Assembly: GCF_001509555.1 (NCBI RefSeq)
Contig: NZ_LMAS01000007.1
Coordinates: 1-64,000 of the forward strand
DNA length: 64,000 nucleotides
Origin: Bacillus sp. FJAT-29937
Lineage (GTDB): Bacteria > Bacillota > Bacilli > Bacillales > Cytobacillaceae
Direction: 5' to 3'
The number at the start of each line of letters is the position of its first letter. Position 1 is the first letter of the stretch. The notes below the pieces were generated by a model. It worked only from the letters and a program-made list of their open reading frames with translations. It was not told the DNA's origin and made no database searches. This document shows, in pieces, positions 33,027-41,812 of the stretch. The translations under genes and the position numbers were made by a program.

Positions 33027-34021
33027 GTATTTTAAAGATGCAACCAAAAGTAGGAAGTTTAATTCAAAAAGCATTTAGAAATCAAAAACTGGTACATGCT
33101 TATCTGTTTTCCGGTGAAGCGGGAGTAGGGAAGAAAGATATGGCTTTTTGGATGGCCAAAAGATTTTTTTGTTTAGAACAATCAAATAATGAACCCTGTC
33201 ATCAATGTGGGAATTGTAAAAGAATTGATTCTATGAATCACCCAGATCTTCATTTTGTTGAACCGGATGGACAGAGCATTAAGATTGACCAAATTCGAAT
33301 GCTCCAAAAGGAGTTTCAGTATAAGGGCGTTGAATCTGAAAAGAAATGCTATATCATCCAGGACGTTGATAAGATGACAGTCCAAGCTGCTAACAGTCTA
33401 TTAAAGTTTTTGGAGGAACCCAATGGACATTCATTGGCCATTCTCCTTACGGAAAATAGACATCGAATGTTGGATACTATATTATCACGCGTTCAAGTGT
33501 ATCAGTTCCAACCCCTAAATGAAAAAGACTTATTAACTTCCTATTTAGATTTAGGGCTTGATGAAGATTCGGCATTCCTCTTGTCTAAATCAACGACAAG
33601 TTTTTCATTGGGTCAGACCTATTTAGAAGATAATTGGTTTCAACAGGCTAAATCATTACTGTTTCAAACAATGGATGAATTCATTCAGAATCCTTACGGA
33701 GCTACAGTAACTATTCAAACTGAATGGCCGGCTCTTTTTTCTGATAAGGAGAAACAGCAGATTAGCATTAAACTTTTAACCATTTGGTTTCAACAAATCG
33801 TGAATGCAACTCTAAATAGAGAAGTCGGAATTAAAAATGAACATGCTCTATTAAAGGATTACAAGGAAAGAATAGGAGTAGTTCAGGCAACAGAAATATT
33901 AGATGAACTCATCTATTCGAAGGGCAAATTGAGGTCCAACACTCATTATATTTTAGTGTTAGAACAAATATGTAAAGTGTTGATCGATTGCTTCAATCCA
34001 GAAGAGTTGGAAATCCGATGA
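33023..34021 (+). CDS. holB: DNA polymerase III delta' subunit
   Basis: AAA+ clamp-loader family, 332 aa. FSGEAGVGKK is the P-loop region, a zinc site is formed by C50, C59, C62 and C65, and the family motifs HPDLHFVEPDGQSIKIDQIR, YIIQDVDKMTVQAANSLLKF and LEEP follow, with LSRVQVYQF as sensor. With DnaX it would form most of a plasmid-specific clamp loader; a delta (HolA) gene is not visible here. Translationally coupled to a leader peptide behind leader copy 6. Confidence 0.9.
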   Translation: MSILKMQPKVGSLIQKAFRNQKLVHAYLFSGEAGVGKKDMAFWMAKRFFCLEQSNNEPCHQCGNCKRIDSMNHPDLHFVEPDGQSIKIDQIRMLQKEFQYKGVESEKKCYIIQDVDKMTVQAANSLLKFLEEPNGHSLAILLTENRHRMLDTILSRVQVYQFQPLNEKDLLTSYLDLGLDEDSAFLLSKSTTSFSLGQTYLEDNWFQQAKSLLFQTMDEFIQNPYGATVTIQTEWPALFSDKEKQQISIKLLTIWFQQIVNATLNREVGIKNEHALLKDYKERIGVVQATEILDELIYSKGKLRSNTHYILVLEQICKVLIDCFNPEELEIR

Positions 34022-34050
34022 TTGTAAAACCAATGAGAGAGGGTAAAAAA

Positions 34051-34236
34051 ATGAAAACAATATATGTCAGTCAATTTCCTATCGATATATGTAATCAGAT
34101 TTATAACGATGTTCGAAATGCTCTTTATGAATTGGGATATAGAGGTAGGATGCTTGACCAATTGATAAATGATGCTATGAACAGTAAACTATGTGATTTA
34201 GAAAATACAATTGATATTACAAAATATCAGAACTGA
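34051..34236 (+). CDS. Small hypothetical protein (61 aa)
   Basis: ATG at 34051 behind AGAGAGGG. MKTIYVSQFPIDICNQIYND and YRGRMLDQLINDAMNSKLCD suggest a small helical protein; unrecognised. In the holB operon. Confidence 0.55.
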   Translation: MKTIYVSQFPIDICNQIYNDVRNALYELGYRGRMLDQLINDAMNSKLCDLENTIDITKYQN

Positions 34237-34320
34237 TAAATAGAATTGACATAAATAACGAAATAAGGTGGTTATTAATTGTTGAGTCAAATTGAAGTTA
34301 ATAAAAGCAGGGTAATAATT

Positions 34321-34542
34321 ATGGAAAATAAGCAAATTTCTATTTTTGATGTACTCGAAGATGATATAAAAAAAGAATTTGGAATTGCAGAACATGAGCT
34401 ATTACCGTGGTATTTGGATCCTAGCCATGAATGGTATCACGATTATTCTATTTGTGCTGTGTGTGATGAAAAAATTTGGACCAGAGATCGCCGCTTTGGT
34501 CAGCAAAATTATAAAAAAGTTCATATTGAGTGTATGTCGTAG
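34321..34542 (+). CDS. Small zinc-finger-like protein with N-terminal clamp motif (73 aa)
   Basis: MENKQISIFDVLEDD at the N terminus matches QxSIFD-type clamp-binding peptides. The remainder has CAVCDEKIW and VHIEC, a possible single zinc finger. The ATG at 34321 follows AGCAGGG; a TTG at 34279 with AAGGTGG is an alternative start that would bury the motif. Function unknown; an adaptor to the clamp is inferred. Confidence 0.6.
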   Translation: MENKQISIFDVLEDDIKKEFGIAEHELLPWYLDPSHEWYHDYSICAVCDEKIWTRDRRFGQQNYKKVHIECMS

Positions 34543-34562
34543 TTCGATAGGACTTAGTTTTA

Positions 34563-34721
34563 GTGATTAATGCTCATTTATTAGCTTTAACACATGAAGA
34601 CGATTTGGTCATGGGCATTACAGAAGGGATGTTTATAGCCAGTCGCTTTATGAATGGTGTTAGAATGTATCCTTATGTAAATATTGATGGGATATATCAT
34701 TATTTAGAAGGTGAACATTAA
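34563..34721 (+). CDS. Possible small protein (52 aa)
   Basis: A GTG-initiated frame encodes MINAHLLALTHEDDLVMGIT, EGMFIASRFMNGVRMYPYVN and IDGIYHYLEGEH. Composition is protein-like and it fits neatly between two genes, but the ribosome binding site (TAGGA) is weak. Unrecognised. Confidence 0.4.
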   Translation: MINAHLLALTHEDDLVMGITEGMFIASRFMNGVRMYPYVNIDGIYHYLEGEH

Positions 34722-34802
34722 TTTAAATTTAATAATTAAAAAGCTATTTCAAAATACGATTCGAAATGAATTAATGACACTTGAAACGAAGGAGAGAGAA
34801 TA

Positions 34803-34976
34803 ATGAAACATATCGGCAGGGTGTTTGAATATTTTACTCATAATGGCTCTAAAAGAATTGCGACATGCAAGAAAATTGAGTTTCATCAAGGATTAGGAAA
34901 GCCAATTTTTATAGGTCTTTCACCATTCGGCAATGAAGTAAGGCTGACGAAAGATGAAATTCACAAGTTCAGATGA
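34803..34976 (+). CDS. Small hypothetical protein (57 aa)
   Basis: MKHIGRVFEYFTHNGSKRIA followed by TCKKIEFHQGLGKPIFIG. ATG behind a textbook GAAGGAGAGAG. Beta-rich, basic and unrecognised. Last gene before the second clamp operon. Confidence 0.6.
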   Translation: MKHIGRVFEYFTHNGSKRIATCKKIEFHQGLGKPIFIGLSPFGNEVRLTKDEIHKFR

Positions 34977-35039
34977 TGTACATCACGATAAGAAAGTGAA
35001 AATTATATCATACTGCGCCGCTAGTAATTCATAAAAACC

Positions 35040-35213
35040 TTGATACTGCTAGGGAATAAAGGTAGAATTAACTTATAGATTATTTTACCTTTATTCCACC
35101 CAAGCGGGAGGATATGACTTTATTAAAATACGCCTATGATGGTGATTTGTTTTATACAATTCGCTGTCATAGGCGTTTTTTTATTTTTATTAACTTTTTA
35201 AGGAGGAATAACA
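35040..35213 (+). promoter_or_regulatory. Shared 5' leader module, copy 7 (second clamp operon)
   Basis: TTGATA at 35040 and TAGAAT at 35063 with a 17-bp spacer; this copy has a good -35 and AGG in place of TGn. ACCCAAGCGGGA at 35098-35109 lies 30 nt after the -10. The terminator (ACGCCTATGA with TCATAGGCGTTTTTTT) spans 35130-35180. AACTTTTTAAGGAGG follows. Confidence 0.8.
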
Positions 35214-36332
35214 ATGTTTAACGTAAAAGGTGAGGTATTACAACAAACTGTAACAGCTTTGGTAAAAGGAGCAAAAAAAGCCCGTTTAGGAGAGAAAGCC
35301 TGTTTTATTAAAACAGAAGGAAGCTTTGTCTCTTTTTATTTTAATGGTGATGACCTCCAAGTAGAGAAAAAAATCGAGGCTGTAATATCAGGGGATCTAT
35401 CTATTGCTACAGGAATGGCGGAATTAGAACTTAAAGTTTCCGCTCTACCTTCAGATGAAGAAATTACAGTTGAATTAGAAGGAACGTTATTAAACTTAAG
35501 ATGGGGCCGCTCTTCTAAAATCACATGCGAGACAATAGCGGAAACCGCTCCACTTATCGAGGTACCAGCAGTGGTTGAATATATCACTTGGAAACCTGGC
35601 CTGTTGCATACGTTCGCTAGAGGCCTTACTCCATTTGCAGCTAAAACAGGAACCGAGAGTGCGAAGAGGTACCCTTGTACTGCTGGAATTAACTTTTCGA
35701 AAGATAGTGATATTGGAGAAGTTTCCGTTAAGGTTGGAAATGGATATTTAGGTACTATTCTTCGTTCAGAGAGTACGGAATGGTTTGATGAACTTAATCT
35801 TTCTATTCCAACTGAAAGCCTCCAAGGGTTGTCTGATATTTTACCATCAGACTGTGAGGTTTCGGTTGGAATTAATGAATCTCGCACTTTATTAATCTTT
35901 CAGGCGGGTTTAACTACAGCAGTTAGTCGCCTCCTTGTTGGGAATTTTCCACCGATAGAAAGGTTTTGTGCCGATGTTAATAATGTGAAAACCAAATGGA
36001 CATTTGATCGCATGGAGTTAATTGATCTATGTAAGAGAGTACGAACATTAGCTATGACAAGCGCTTCTGGTCGAGCGGTATTGTACATTAAGTCAGAAGG
36101 CGCTAAGGTAACTGCTAAATCAGAAAATAGTGTTCTTGTACAGCAGGTGGGGGCTATGGTGGAAGGTAATGCCTTTGAATTTGGCATGAATGCTCACCAT
36201 GTTGAATTAGCCGCCAGTTTATTTAGAACTGAAGAGGTTCAGATCTTATTTGAACATGATAAATCGCCTCTTACCATTGTTTGTGAAGAAACTGACCACA
36301 TCAAGGTTTTTGTAGGCCAAATGCAGAGATAA
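35214..36332 (+). CDS. Divergent DnaN-like sliding clamp
   Basis: Same length (372 aa) as DnaN and same order of landmarks but with strong divergence: RLLVGNFPPIERF corresponds to the clamp's 'RLL.G.YP....L', and FDRMELIDLCKRVRTLAMTS to the third-domain helix. Charge and the hydrophobic pocket residues differ from the first clamp. Two clamps in one element suggest specialisation (for example replication versus repair or conjugation) or heterodimers. First gene of an operon with the SNF2 helicase. Confidence 0.78.
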   Translation: MFNVKGEVLQQTVTALVKGAKKARLGEKACFIKTEGSFVSFYFNGDDLQVEKKIEAVISGDLSIATGMAELELKVSALPSDEEITVELEGTLLNLRWGRSSKITCETIAETAPLIEVPAVVEYITWKPGLLHTFARGLTPFAAKTGTESAKRYPCTAGINFSKDSDIGEVSVKVGNGYLGTILRSESTEWFDELNLSIPTESLQGLSDILPSDCEVSVGINESRTLLIFQAGLTTAVSRLLVGNFPPIERFCADVNNVKTKWTFDRMELIDLCKRVRTLAMTSASGRAVLYIKSEGAKVTAKSENSVLVQQVGAMVEGNAFEFGMNAHHVELAASLFRTEEVQILFEHDKSPLTIVCEETDHIKVFVGQMQR

Positions 36333-36350
36333 TCTGAAATAAGGGGGTGA

Positions 36351-36383
36351 AAAGCACTTCGCAAAATTTGCGAGGTGCTTTTA
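36351..36383 (+). terminator. 15-bp hairpin between clamp 2 and SNF2 genes
   Basis: AAAGCACTTCGCAAA pairs with TTTGCGAGGTGCTTT (one wobble), followed by TATATTTA. The GAGGTG inside its 3' arm could be the ribosome binding site for the ATG at 36389. The hairpin may therefore act as attenuator, translational lock, or both. Confidence 0.6.
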
Positions 36384-36388
36384 TATTT

Positions 36389-38611
36389 ATGACAAAAATG
36401 ATTTATCATTCAAAAGGAATTGATTTTAAAACCAATAATCTATTAGATTCAATAACTAAAAATGAGTGTATGGTTCATTCGAGTAATCACGAAAAACATT
36501 TTTCTTTTACTGTAACAAATAAAAATGGTGAAGAGAAAACAGTGTTTAGAACGACAAATCCATTGTCTTGGCACTTTATGATAAAAAATAATTATTTGGA
36601 TTTAAAAGTGAATGCAGCTGTAGAAGCAATGGAAAATTGGGGATTTGATGTCAGTCAGTCATCTATTTCAAAAACGCAGGAAGTTTTGGATTCAAAATAT
36701 AAACAATATCTGTGGAATAAGAAGGCCTTAGAGGAAGTTCGTCATACCCAACAATTTCAGAAAGCCTTAGAAATGGTTGAAATGAAATACGGTGGACCCT
36801 TATCAGACGGGAGAAAATTGTTTCCCTATCAAAAAGAGGCAGCAGCATTTTTAATTGCAAAAAAGAGATTGCTATTAGGGTTCGAAATGGGGCTGGGTAA
36901 AACAATCACTTCCCTCGTTGGAACAACCGCTGATGAAACGAATAAAAAAATCTTAATCATTACAATGAGCAGAAACGTAAATGATTGGATAAGAGAAATA
37001 AAATTATTAGGGCTTGAGGATGATTATGTGTTTCTTCAAAACCCTCGTGATTTACATTCGAATAAGCGGATTCATCTTGTAAGTTATGAAAAGTGGGCTA
37101 ATGATCGTATCAAATTTATCAATATTATACCTGATAAATGTCCAGATTGCGATAGTACGCTTAATTTTGACCAGCATTTACAATATTGTTTCCGTTGTAA
37201 GGAAAAAGCCGTTTCTCCTACTATTTCATACAGTTTGGATTCTCTACCTGAGAAGTGTCCATGTTGTAAAAAGGAATGGAAGAAGAAGAAACTGTTTTGC
37301 TCTTGTGGATTTACAGTGGTTAAAGCACGTAAAAAACCTTTATTCACTTTTTTCCACAGAGGATACGATGCGTCTATAGTTGATGAAGGACATTACCTGA
37401 AAAATGGGAATTCTAACCGTAGCAAATCCATTGTCCGTAAAGTGAAAACGAAAACACGTGTAATTCTTACGGGTACGCCAGCTGAAAACGGCAGTGAGGA
37501 CCTTTACTGGCCTTTGGTTTGGTTAACTGGTTGTGGTTCACATTTTGAGGATCCATTATTTAGAGAACCATTTACGGGATATGGGAAAGTTGGAGAAGAA
37601 AATTTCCGAACTTATTATGGTGGAGGCTCGAAAAGGACTCTGCTTGAATCGGATAATGTTAAAGCCCGAGTATCTCACCATGAAGAACTATGGGATTTAT
37701 TAGACTCATTGATGATCAGAAAAACTCAGCAGGATAAGGATGTAAAAGATTCAATTAAGGTCCCAGAACCTGTTCATATTCGTAGACACCTGGAATTAAC
37801 TGAAGCCGATAGAAGTCTTTATGAAGATATTCTTCAACAATTTAGAACTTGGTACCAAGAAGAACATATGAAAAGAGATGCGGCTCTTGCTAGGGGAGAT
37901 AAATACCGAATTAACTCCATAGAGGTTTGTACTTGGTTAAATAAACTAAGACAAGCTGCAAGTTGCCCTTGGACATTTAAAGAATATAAAGCTTCCAAAA
38001 GTGAGCAACCAACTAAAATTCGGTTTCTTATCGAGAAAGCAAAGTCGTATTTAAGAGCTGGCAAAAAGATGTTAATCTTTACTTCCCATAAGGCGACCGC
38101 AGAACAATTAGGGGTTTTGCTTGATGGGATATTGCCAGGTAAACAGGCTGGATATATACATGGCAGCGTAGATATGAAGTATCGTTTTGAGTTAATGGAT
38201 CGATTTCAGAATCCTAACGATAACTTAAGTATCTTGATCATGACAACAAAAACCGGCGCAGAAAGTTATACATTAACAGAAGCAAAAGCAGTATTTTTGT
38301 TCGACCTTGACTGGAACGCCAAAAAAATTCAGCAATGTTATTCAAGAGCTGTTCGTTTAGGGCAAAGGTCAATTGTTGACATCTACTGGCTTATTTCTGT
38401 AGGGACAATCGATTCGAATATGCACTCTCTCATTCTTTCAAAACTATCTGGGGTTGATTTAGCGATAGACCGGAAAGAATTAGACTTTAGCAAGATTGCT
38501 ATGGAGTTTGAGGGTGATGAATCAATAGAACCTGAAAATATAGATTATGAAGCGTTTGCAGCTGAAATGCTAAGTAGTGGGACAAAGAGTTCTGATGTGT
38601 ATTCAGCGTAA
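36389..38611 (+). CDS. SNF2-family helicase/translocase with zinc-binding insertion
   Basis: SF2 motor with FEMGLGKT (P-loop), DEGHYLKN (Walker B), ILTGTPAENGSEDLYWPL, MLIFTSHKATAEQLG, and the motif VI region QQCYSRAVRLGQRSIVDIYW. An insertion between motifs I and II carries eight cysteines in CPDC, CFRC, CPCC and CSCG, probably two zinc knuckles. The protein is 740 aa from the ATG at 36389; a GTG at 36347 would include a hairpin and is less likely. SNF2 enzymes move along duplex DNA and remodel bound proteins. Next to a clamp gene, a replication or repair role is probable. Confidence 0.85.
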   Translation: MTKMIYHSKGIDFKTNNLLDSITKNECMVHSSNHEKHFSFTVTNKNGEEKTVFRTTNPLSWHFMIKNNYLDLKVNAAVEAMENWGFDVSQSSISKTQEVLDSKYKQYLWNKKALEEVRHTQQFQKALEMVEMKYGGPLSDGRKLFPYQKEAAAFLIAKKRLLLGFEMGLGKTITSLVGTTADETNKKILIITMSRNVNDWIREIKLLGLEDDYVFLQNPRDLHSNKRIHLVSYEKWANDRIKFINIIPDKCPDCDSTLNFDQHLQYCFRCKEKAVSPTISYSLDSLPEKCPCCKKEWKKKKLFCSCGFTVVKARKKPLFTFFHRGYDASIVDEGHYLKNGNSNRSKSIVRKVKTKTRVILTGTPAENGSEDLYWPLVWLTGCGSHFEDPLFREPFTGYGKVGEENFRTYYGGGSKRTLLESDNVKARVSHHEELWDLLDSLMIRKTQQDKDVKDSIKVPEPVHIRRHLELTEADRSLYEDILQQFRTWYQEEHMKRDAALARGDKYRINSIEVCTWLNKLRQAASCPWTFKEYKASKSEQPTKIRFLIEKAKSYLRAGKKMLIFTSHKATAEQLGVLLDGILPGKQAGYIHGSVDMKYRFELMDRFQNPNDNLSILIMTTKTGAESYTLTEAKAVFLFDLDWNAKKIQQCYSRAVRLGQRSIVDIYWLISVGTIDSNMHSLILSKLSGVDLAIDRKELDFSKIAMEFEGDESIEPENIDYEAFAAEMLSSGTKSSDVYSA

Positions 38612-38639
38612 ATTAATATCTTTTTAAGGAGTGTTATGA

Positions 38640-39707
38640 ATGGAACCAAGATATGAAGAATCATCAGGCCATTTAATAATTGAATGGATGGAATCCATAA
38701 AAGGGGAATCACCAAAACATCATTATTACAATAAAAAACCATTAAAGTTACAGTTTCATCCAAAGGAGAAAGATAGACTCGTTCGTGGCTATTTTTCTGG
38801 CGCTTTACCAGGATGGATGAAACGTTATGCCGATCTTCATAAATTTGAAGTTCAGCAAGTTAACCATGAAGGTAAGTCAGGTTGGTGGCTCTCTAAGTGG
38901 GGGGGATTTGATGAAAATCCTTTCTCCGCTCCAACCATAAAAGGAGCAGTAAGACAGTTTTGTAAGCAGATTCCCTTTGTTTGCGATGACTTGGTAGAAA
39001 AGGTGAAGGATAATCTGAATGTTATCGAAAGAAATTTATTTATTGACCCTTCCGCGTTTGAACAATGCGGACTATATTTCTCTAAAGAAATCGTTGAACA
39101 AAAGCAAGGATGTTTATTATTAGAGGAAGGTGTTATCCCGAATCGGGAGACAGATGAATCGGATGAGGATTATCGAAACAGAATTGAAGCAACAGGAAAA
39201 TTAGCAGAACTCGTTTGGGAAATCACAACACCGCTCCCTGAACCTGAAGTAGATACAGAGGAACTTGTTACAGAAATGGAACTAGAAGAAATAGAAGACA
39301 TAATCGAAGAAGATGCTGGGGTAATTGACCTTGACATCGAATTAGAAATGGAAGAAGAAATGATCAGTATTAATCCTATTGAGGAAGAAAAGGAAGAATT
39401 ATTAATACAGAACGAAGATGGAGATTTCTTTGAAGAACCCATTGTCCTTTTAGAAGAAGAAACAGTTGAACAAATGTTTGAACTTCCGGAGGATTCAGGG
39501 GAAGTTGAGGAGATTAATGAAGAATTAAATGACCAAACATCCCTTGAAGAGGAATTGTTAACAGAGGAGATGGAAGAAAACGAAATTCAGGAAGAAGAAA
39601 TAATAGATGAGCAGCAAGATGATAAATCAATATTTAGCGAACCAATTGTGATTGAACAAGATGAGAAAAAGTCAAAAGCATTGGCTGGCCAAATGATGCT
39701 GTTTTAA
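38640..39707 (+). CDS. Protein with very acidic tail and terminal clamp-like motif (355 aa)
   Basis: The N-terminal 190 residues look globular (GWMKRYADLHKFEVQQVNHE). Residues 200-340 are extremely Glu-rich, and the protein ends in AGQMMLF, close to the QxxLF clamp-binding form. The architecture resembles a DNA-mimic or a flexible recruiter tethered to the clamp. No family recognised. ATG follows TCTTTTTAAGGAGTG, and a terminator follows the stop. Confidence 0.6.
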   Translation: MEPRYEESSGHLIIEWMESIKGESPKHHYYNKKPLKLQFHPKEKDRLVRGYFSGALPGWMKRYADLHKFEVQQVNHEGKSGWWLSKWGGFDENPFSAPTIKGAVRQFCKQIPFVCDDLVEKVKDNLNVIERNLFIDPSAFEQCGLYFSKEIVEQKQGCLLLEEGVIPNRETDESDEDYRNRIEATGKLAELVWEITTPLPEPEVDTEELVTEMELEEIEDIIEEDAGVIDLDIELEMEEEMISINPIEEEKEELLIQNEDGDFFEEPIVLLEEETVEQMFELPEDSGEVEEINEELNDQTSLEEELLTEEMEENEIQEEEIIDEQQDDKSIFSEPIVIEQDEKKSKALAGQMMLF

Positions 39708-39717
39708 TTAGGAGGAA

Positions 39718-39752
39718 AACTCACGGAGCAATACCGTGAGTTTTCTTATTTA
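39718..39752 (+). terminator. Terminator
   Basis: AAAACTCACGG and CCGTGAGTTTT form the stem, followed by CTTATTT. Confidence 0.88.
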
Positions 39753-39826
39753 CTAGACTTATGGAGTGAGTCTTTATAATAATTAGATTGGAGATTAGTT
39801 TAAAAGTAGGAAATTATATCAAAAAA

Positions 39827-39946
39827 TTAGTGTTGATCTGGAAAATCGAGGGGTTTAATTTCAAAAGGGATTAATCCATCCGCAATAACATTTACACATA
39901 AAGTTAAAGAAAACAAAAGTAGTAGTTTGATAGTATGTTTTTTCAT
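39827..39946 (-). CDS. PapR-like signalling pro-peptide (39 aa)
   Basis: The minus-strand frame encodes MKKHTIKLLLLFSLTLCVNV then IADGLIPFEIKPLDFPDQH. That is a basic start, a hydrophobic export segment, and a short C-terminal part with a plausible signal-peptidase region near VIADG. ADGLIPFE recalls the mature PapR peptide ADLPFEF of the Bacillus cereus group, and PLDFP is a second related string. The ribosome binding site TAGGAGG is excellent. It is divergent from an XRE-TPR regulator of the RRNPP type, the usual receptor class. Which segment is the mature pheromone is unknown. Confidence 0.7.
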   Translation of the reverse strand: MKKHTIKLLLLFSLTLCVNVIADGLIPFEIKPLDFPDQH

Positions 39947-40019
39947 AGTTTCCTCCTAGAAATTGTTACTTTTATACTATTTTAGATTCTTTAATTTGTA
40001 AAACTTGAAATTAGGGTGT

Positions 40020-40042
40020 ATATGTAATAAATGGTTACATAT
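40020..40042. promoter_or_regulatory. Perfect inverted repeat between pro-peptide and regulator genes
   Basis: ATATGTAA and TTACATAT arms separated by 7 bp, in the divergent promoter region. Likely operator for the adjacent XRE regulator. Confidence 0.5.
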
Positions 40043-40082
40043 TCCTGTTTTCTTTAGTTTGTTAAACCCGAACTAAGATTTT

Positions 40083-40098
40083 TATGAAAATACTCATA
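40083..40098. promoter_or_regulatory. PlcR-box-like site upstream of the regulator gene
   Basis: TATGAAAATACTCATA has the TATG-N8-CATA frame of the PlcR box (TATGNAN4TNCATA), with one mismatch. It lies 15 bp before the ATG of the XRE-TPR gene, so autoregulation is likely. Confidence 0.5.
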
Positions 40099-40113
40099 TG
40101 AGGTGAAGAGATT

Positions 40114-40995
40114 ATGGGGATCGAAACTATAGGGGAAAGAATAAAAAAATTGAGAAAAAAGGCCAATATTTCACAAAAGGCATTAAGTTATAACATATGC
40201 TCACAATCTGAAATAAGTCGTATTGAAAATAATAGTATAAACCCATCATCATTTATTTTGCAGAAAATTGCTGAAAGGCTGGGAGTTAATGTTGAGTATT
40301 TCTACCATGATAGAGACTCTATACGACAAGATTATATAGATGAGATCAAGAGACAGTTAGAAAGATATAGAAGACTAAGGGATTATAAAGAAATAGAGAA
40401 AATTTTAATATATGAATCCAAAAGTCCTGTAATATTGAAAAATGAGTATATGAAAAAGTACATACAATGGCATAAAGGAATTGTCGCATATCATTTATAT
40501 AGCAATCCTGAACTTGCCTTAAAAGAATTAGAGGAAATTATAAATACAGAGAACATATACTCTGAATTAAAGGTTGATGTATTAAATAGTATTGGAATAA
40601 TTTGTAGGAATCTAAAGGATTTAAAGAAAGCAGCTTTTTATCTTGAGAAGGGCTTAAAGATAGTTATTGATATGCCTTTCGTAAATAAAAATCGAATATT
40701 TTTAAAGATCAACTATAACTTATCTAAAGTATATACAGATATGAATTGTATAGATAAATCACTAGATTTATGTTCAAAAGGCATAAATTACTGCAAATTA
40801 TATGAAGATATGTATCTGTTTTCTGAATTTCACTATCAAAGTGGGCGAAATTGGTTGATTAAAGGAAATACACAAATGGGGTTAAATTTTTGGAATAAGG
40901 CAATTGAAATATTAAAGATTGAGGGTAAAACTGAATTAGCAAAAATCATCGAGTATGAGTCACAACAGTATAAATTTAATAGTACGATTGTATAA
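40114..40995 (+). CDS. XRE-TPR quorum-sensing regulator (RRNPP family, PlcR-like)
   Basis: Residues 5-62 form an XRE helix-turn-helix (ERIKKLRKKANISQKALSYN, SQSEISRIENN). The rest is TPR-like helical repeats (KAAFYLEKGLKIVIDMP, YNLSKVYTDMNCIDKSLDLC), as in PlcR, NprR and Rgg-type receptors that bind re-imported peptides. At 293 aa its length equals PlcR. A divergent pro-peptide gene and TATG-N8-CATA palindromes at its own promoter and upstream of the exported-protein operon make a complete putative sensing circuit. Confidence 0.85.
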   Translation: MGIETIGERIKKLRKKANISQKALSYNICSQSEISRIENNSINPSSFILQKIAERLGVNVEYFYHDRDSIRQDYIDEIKRQLERYRRLRDYKEIEKILIYESKSPVILKNEYMKKYIQWHKGIVAYHLYSNPELALKELEEIINTENIYSELKVDVLNSIGIICRNLKDLKKAAFYLEKGLKIVIDMPFVNKNRIFLKINYNLSKVYTDMNCIDKSLDLCSKGINYCKLYEDMYLFSEFHYQSGRNWLIKGNTQMGLNFWNKAIEILKIEGKTELAKIIEYESQQYKFNSTIV

Positions 40996-40997
40996 AA

Positions 40998-41025
40998 AGT
41001 TCCTACTACCCAGGGACTTTTTTCT
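40998..41025 (+). terminator. Terminator of the regulator gene
   Basis: AAGTTCCT and AGGGACTT form the stem, followed by TTTT. Confidence 0.75.
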
Positions 41026-41084
41026 AATAGTGTCAATTTTACTTTTATATTAAAAATAAATAAATAACAGCACTATATTAAAAA

Positions 41085-41100
41085 TATGATTAAAAGCATA
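41085..41100. promoter_or_regulatory. PlcR-box-like palindrome upstream of the exported-protein operon
   Basis: TATGATTAAAAGCATA keeps the TATG-N8-CATA frame. It lies 155 bp before the first gene of the following operon, a usual distance for PlcR-type activation sites. Confidence 0.45.
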
Positions 41101-41254
41101 TTTTTACATAAAATTTATGAAAGGATAAAAATATGTCGCAAAAGTATAGAAGGAATATGGAAATTTCAGTCTTTCTTGGGATAGACAATGTAAATAACTC
41201 ATATATAATAATTCTTAATATTCCAAGAAAATACAAAATATTACAAAAAGGGCG

Positions 41255-41800
41255 GTGGCTCCTATTAATAAAACAGTCATTAAAGCTATTAGTATACTTT
41301 CATTAATTTTTCTATCAGTGATTATATCTTATATAAATAAAGATAAGTATTCCGAGCTGTCAAATGAGTCCATTAAAGAATGGGCTAATAAGTCAGGTTA
41401 TCTAATAATAGATACGGTAAGTTTTGATGGTAAAAAACCCTATACTTTAATTTTTGTAAATAGAAATGATCAGGTGGGAACCTTTATAGGAACTATGAAA
41501 AATAATAAAGAAGAATTTGTAGAGGAACTTTTAATACAAAGGAATCCAGAGACTCCAGTGCAAACTCTAGGGGTAAGGGAAGGGGCAAGTAATCCTTATC
41601 TTGTATTCGTTATAAATGATCTAAATTTGTTACAACAAGCATCTGAGTTAAAAGTGAATTTCAAAGATGGAAGTGTAGAAAAAATACCTGTGAAAAACAA
41701 TCAGTCTATATACTTTTTATTAAAAGAGCAGAAACAAGCATTGAGTGACTTTTTAATTTACGACAATCAAAATAGTATTATTTATGAAAATATACTGTAA
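41255..41800 (+). CDS. Membrane-anchored or secreted protein (181 aa)
   Basis: An N-terminal hydrophobic segment (residues about 8-26, AISILSLIFLSVIISYINKD) is followed by a soluble extracellular-type domain. No family recognised. GTG start after AAAAGGGCGG. First of three genes for exported proteins that probably respond to the adjacent pheromone system. Confidence 0.6.
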   Translation: MAPINKTVIKAISILSLIFLSVIISYINKDKYSELSNESIKEWANKSGYLIIDTVSFDGKKPYTLIFVNRNDQVGTFIGTMKNNKEEFVEELLIQRNPETPVQTLGVREGASNPYLVFVINDLNLLQQASELKVNFKDGSVEKIPVKNNQSIYFLLKEQKQALSDFLIYDNQNSIIYENIL

Positions 41801-41812
41801 AGGAAGAGTTAA

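Noticed and set aside
35336-35887. 183-codon minus-strand frame inside the second clamp gene
   Set aside because: Antisense shadow of a gene with clear clamp landmarks; Ser-rich with no start site support.
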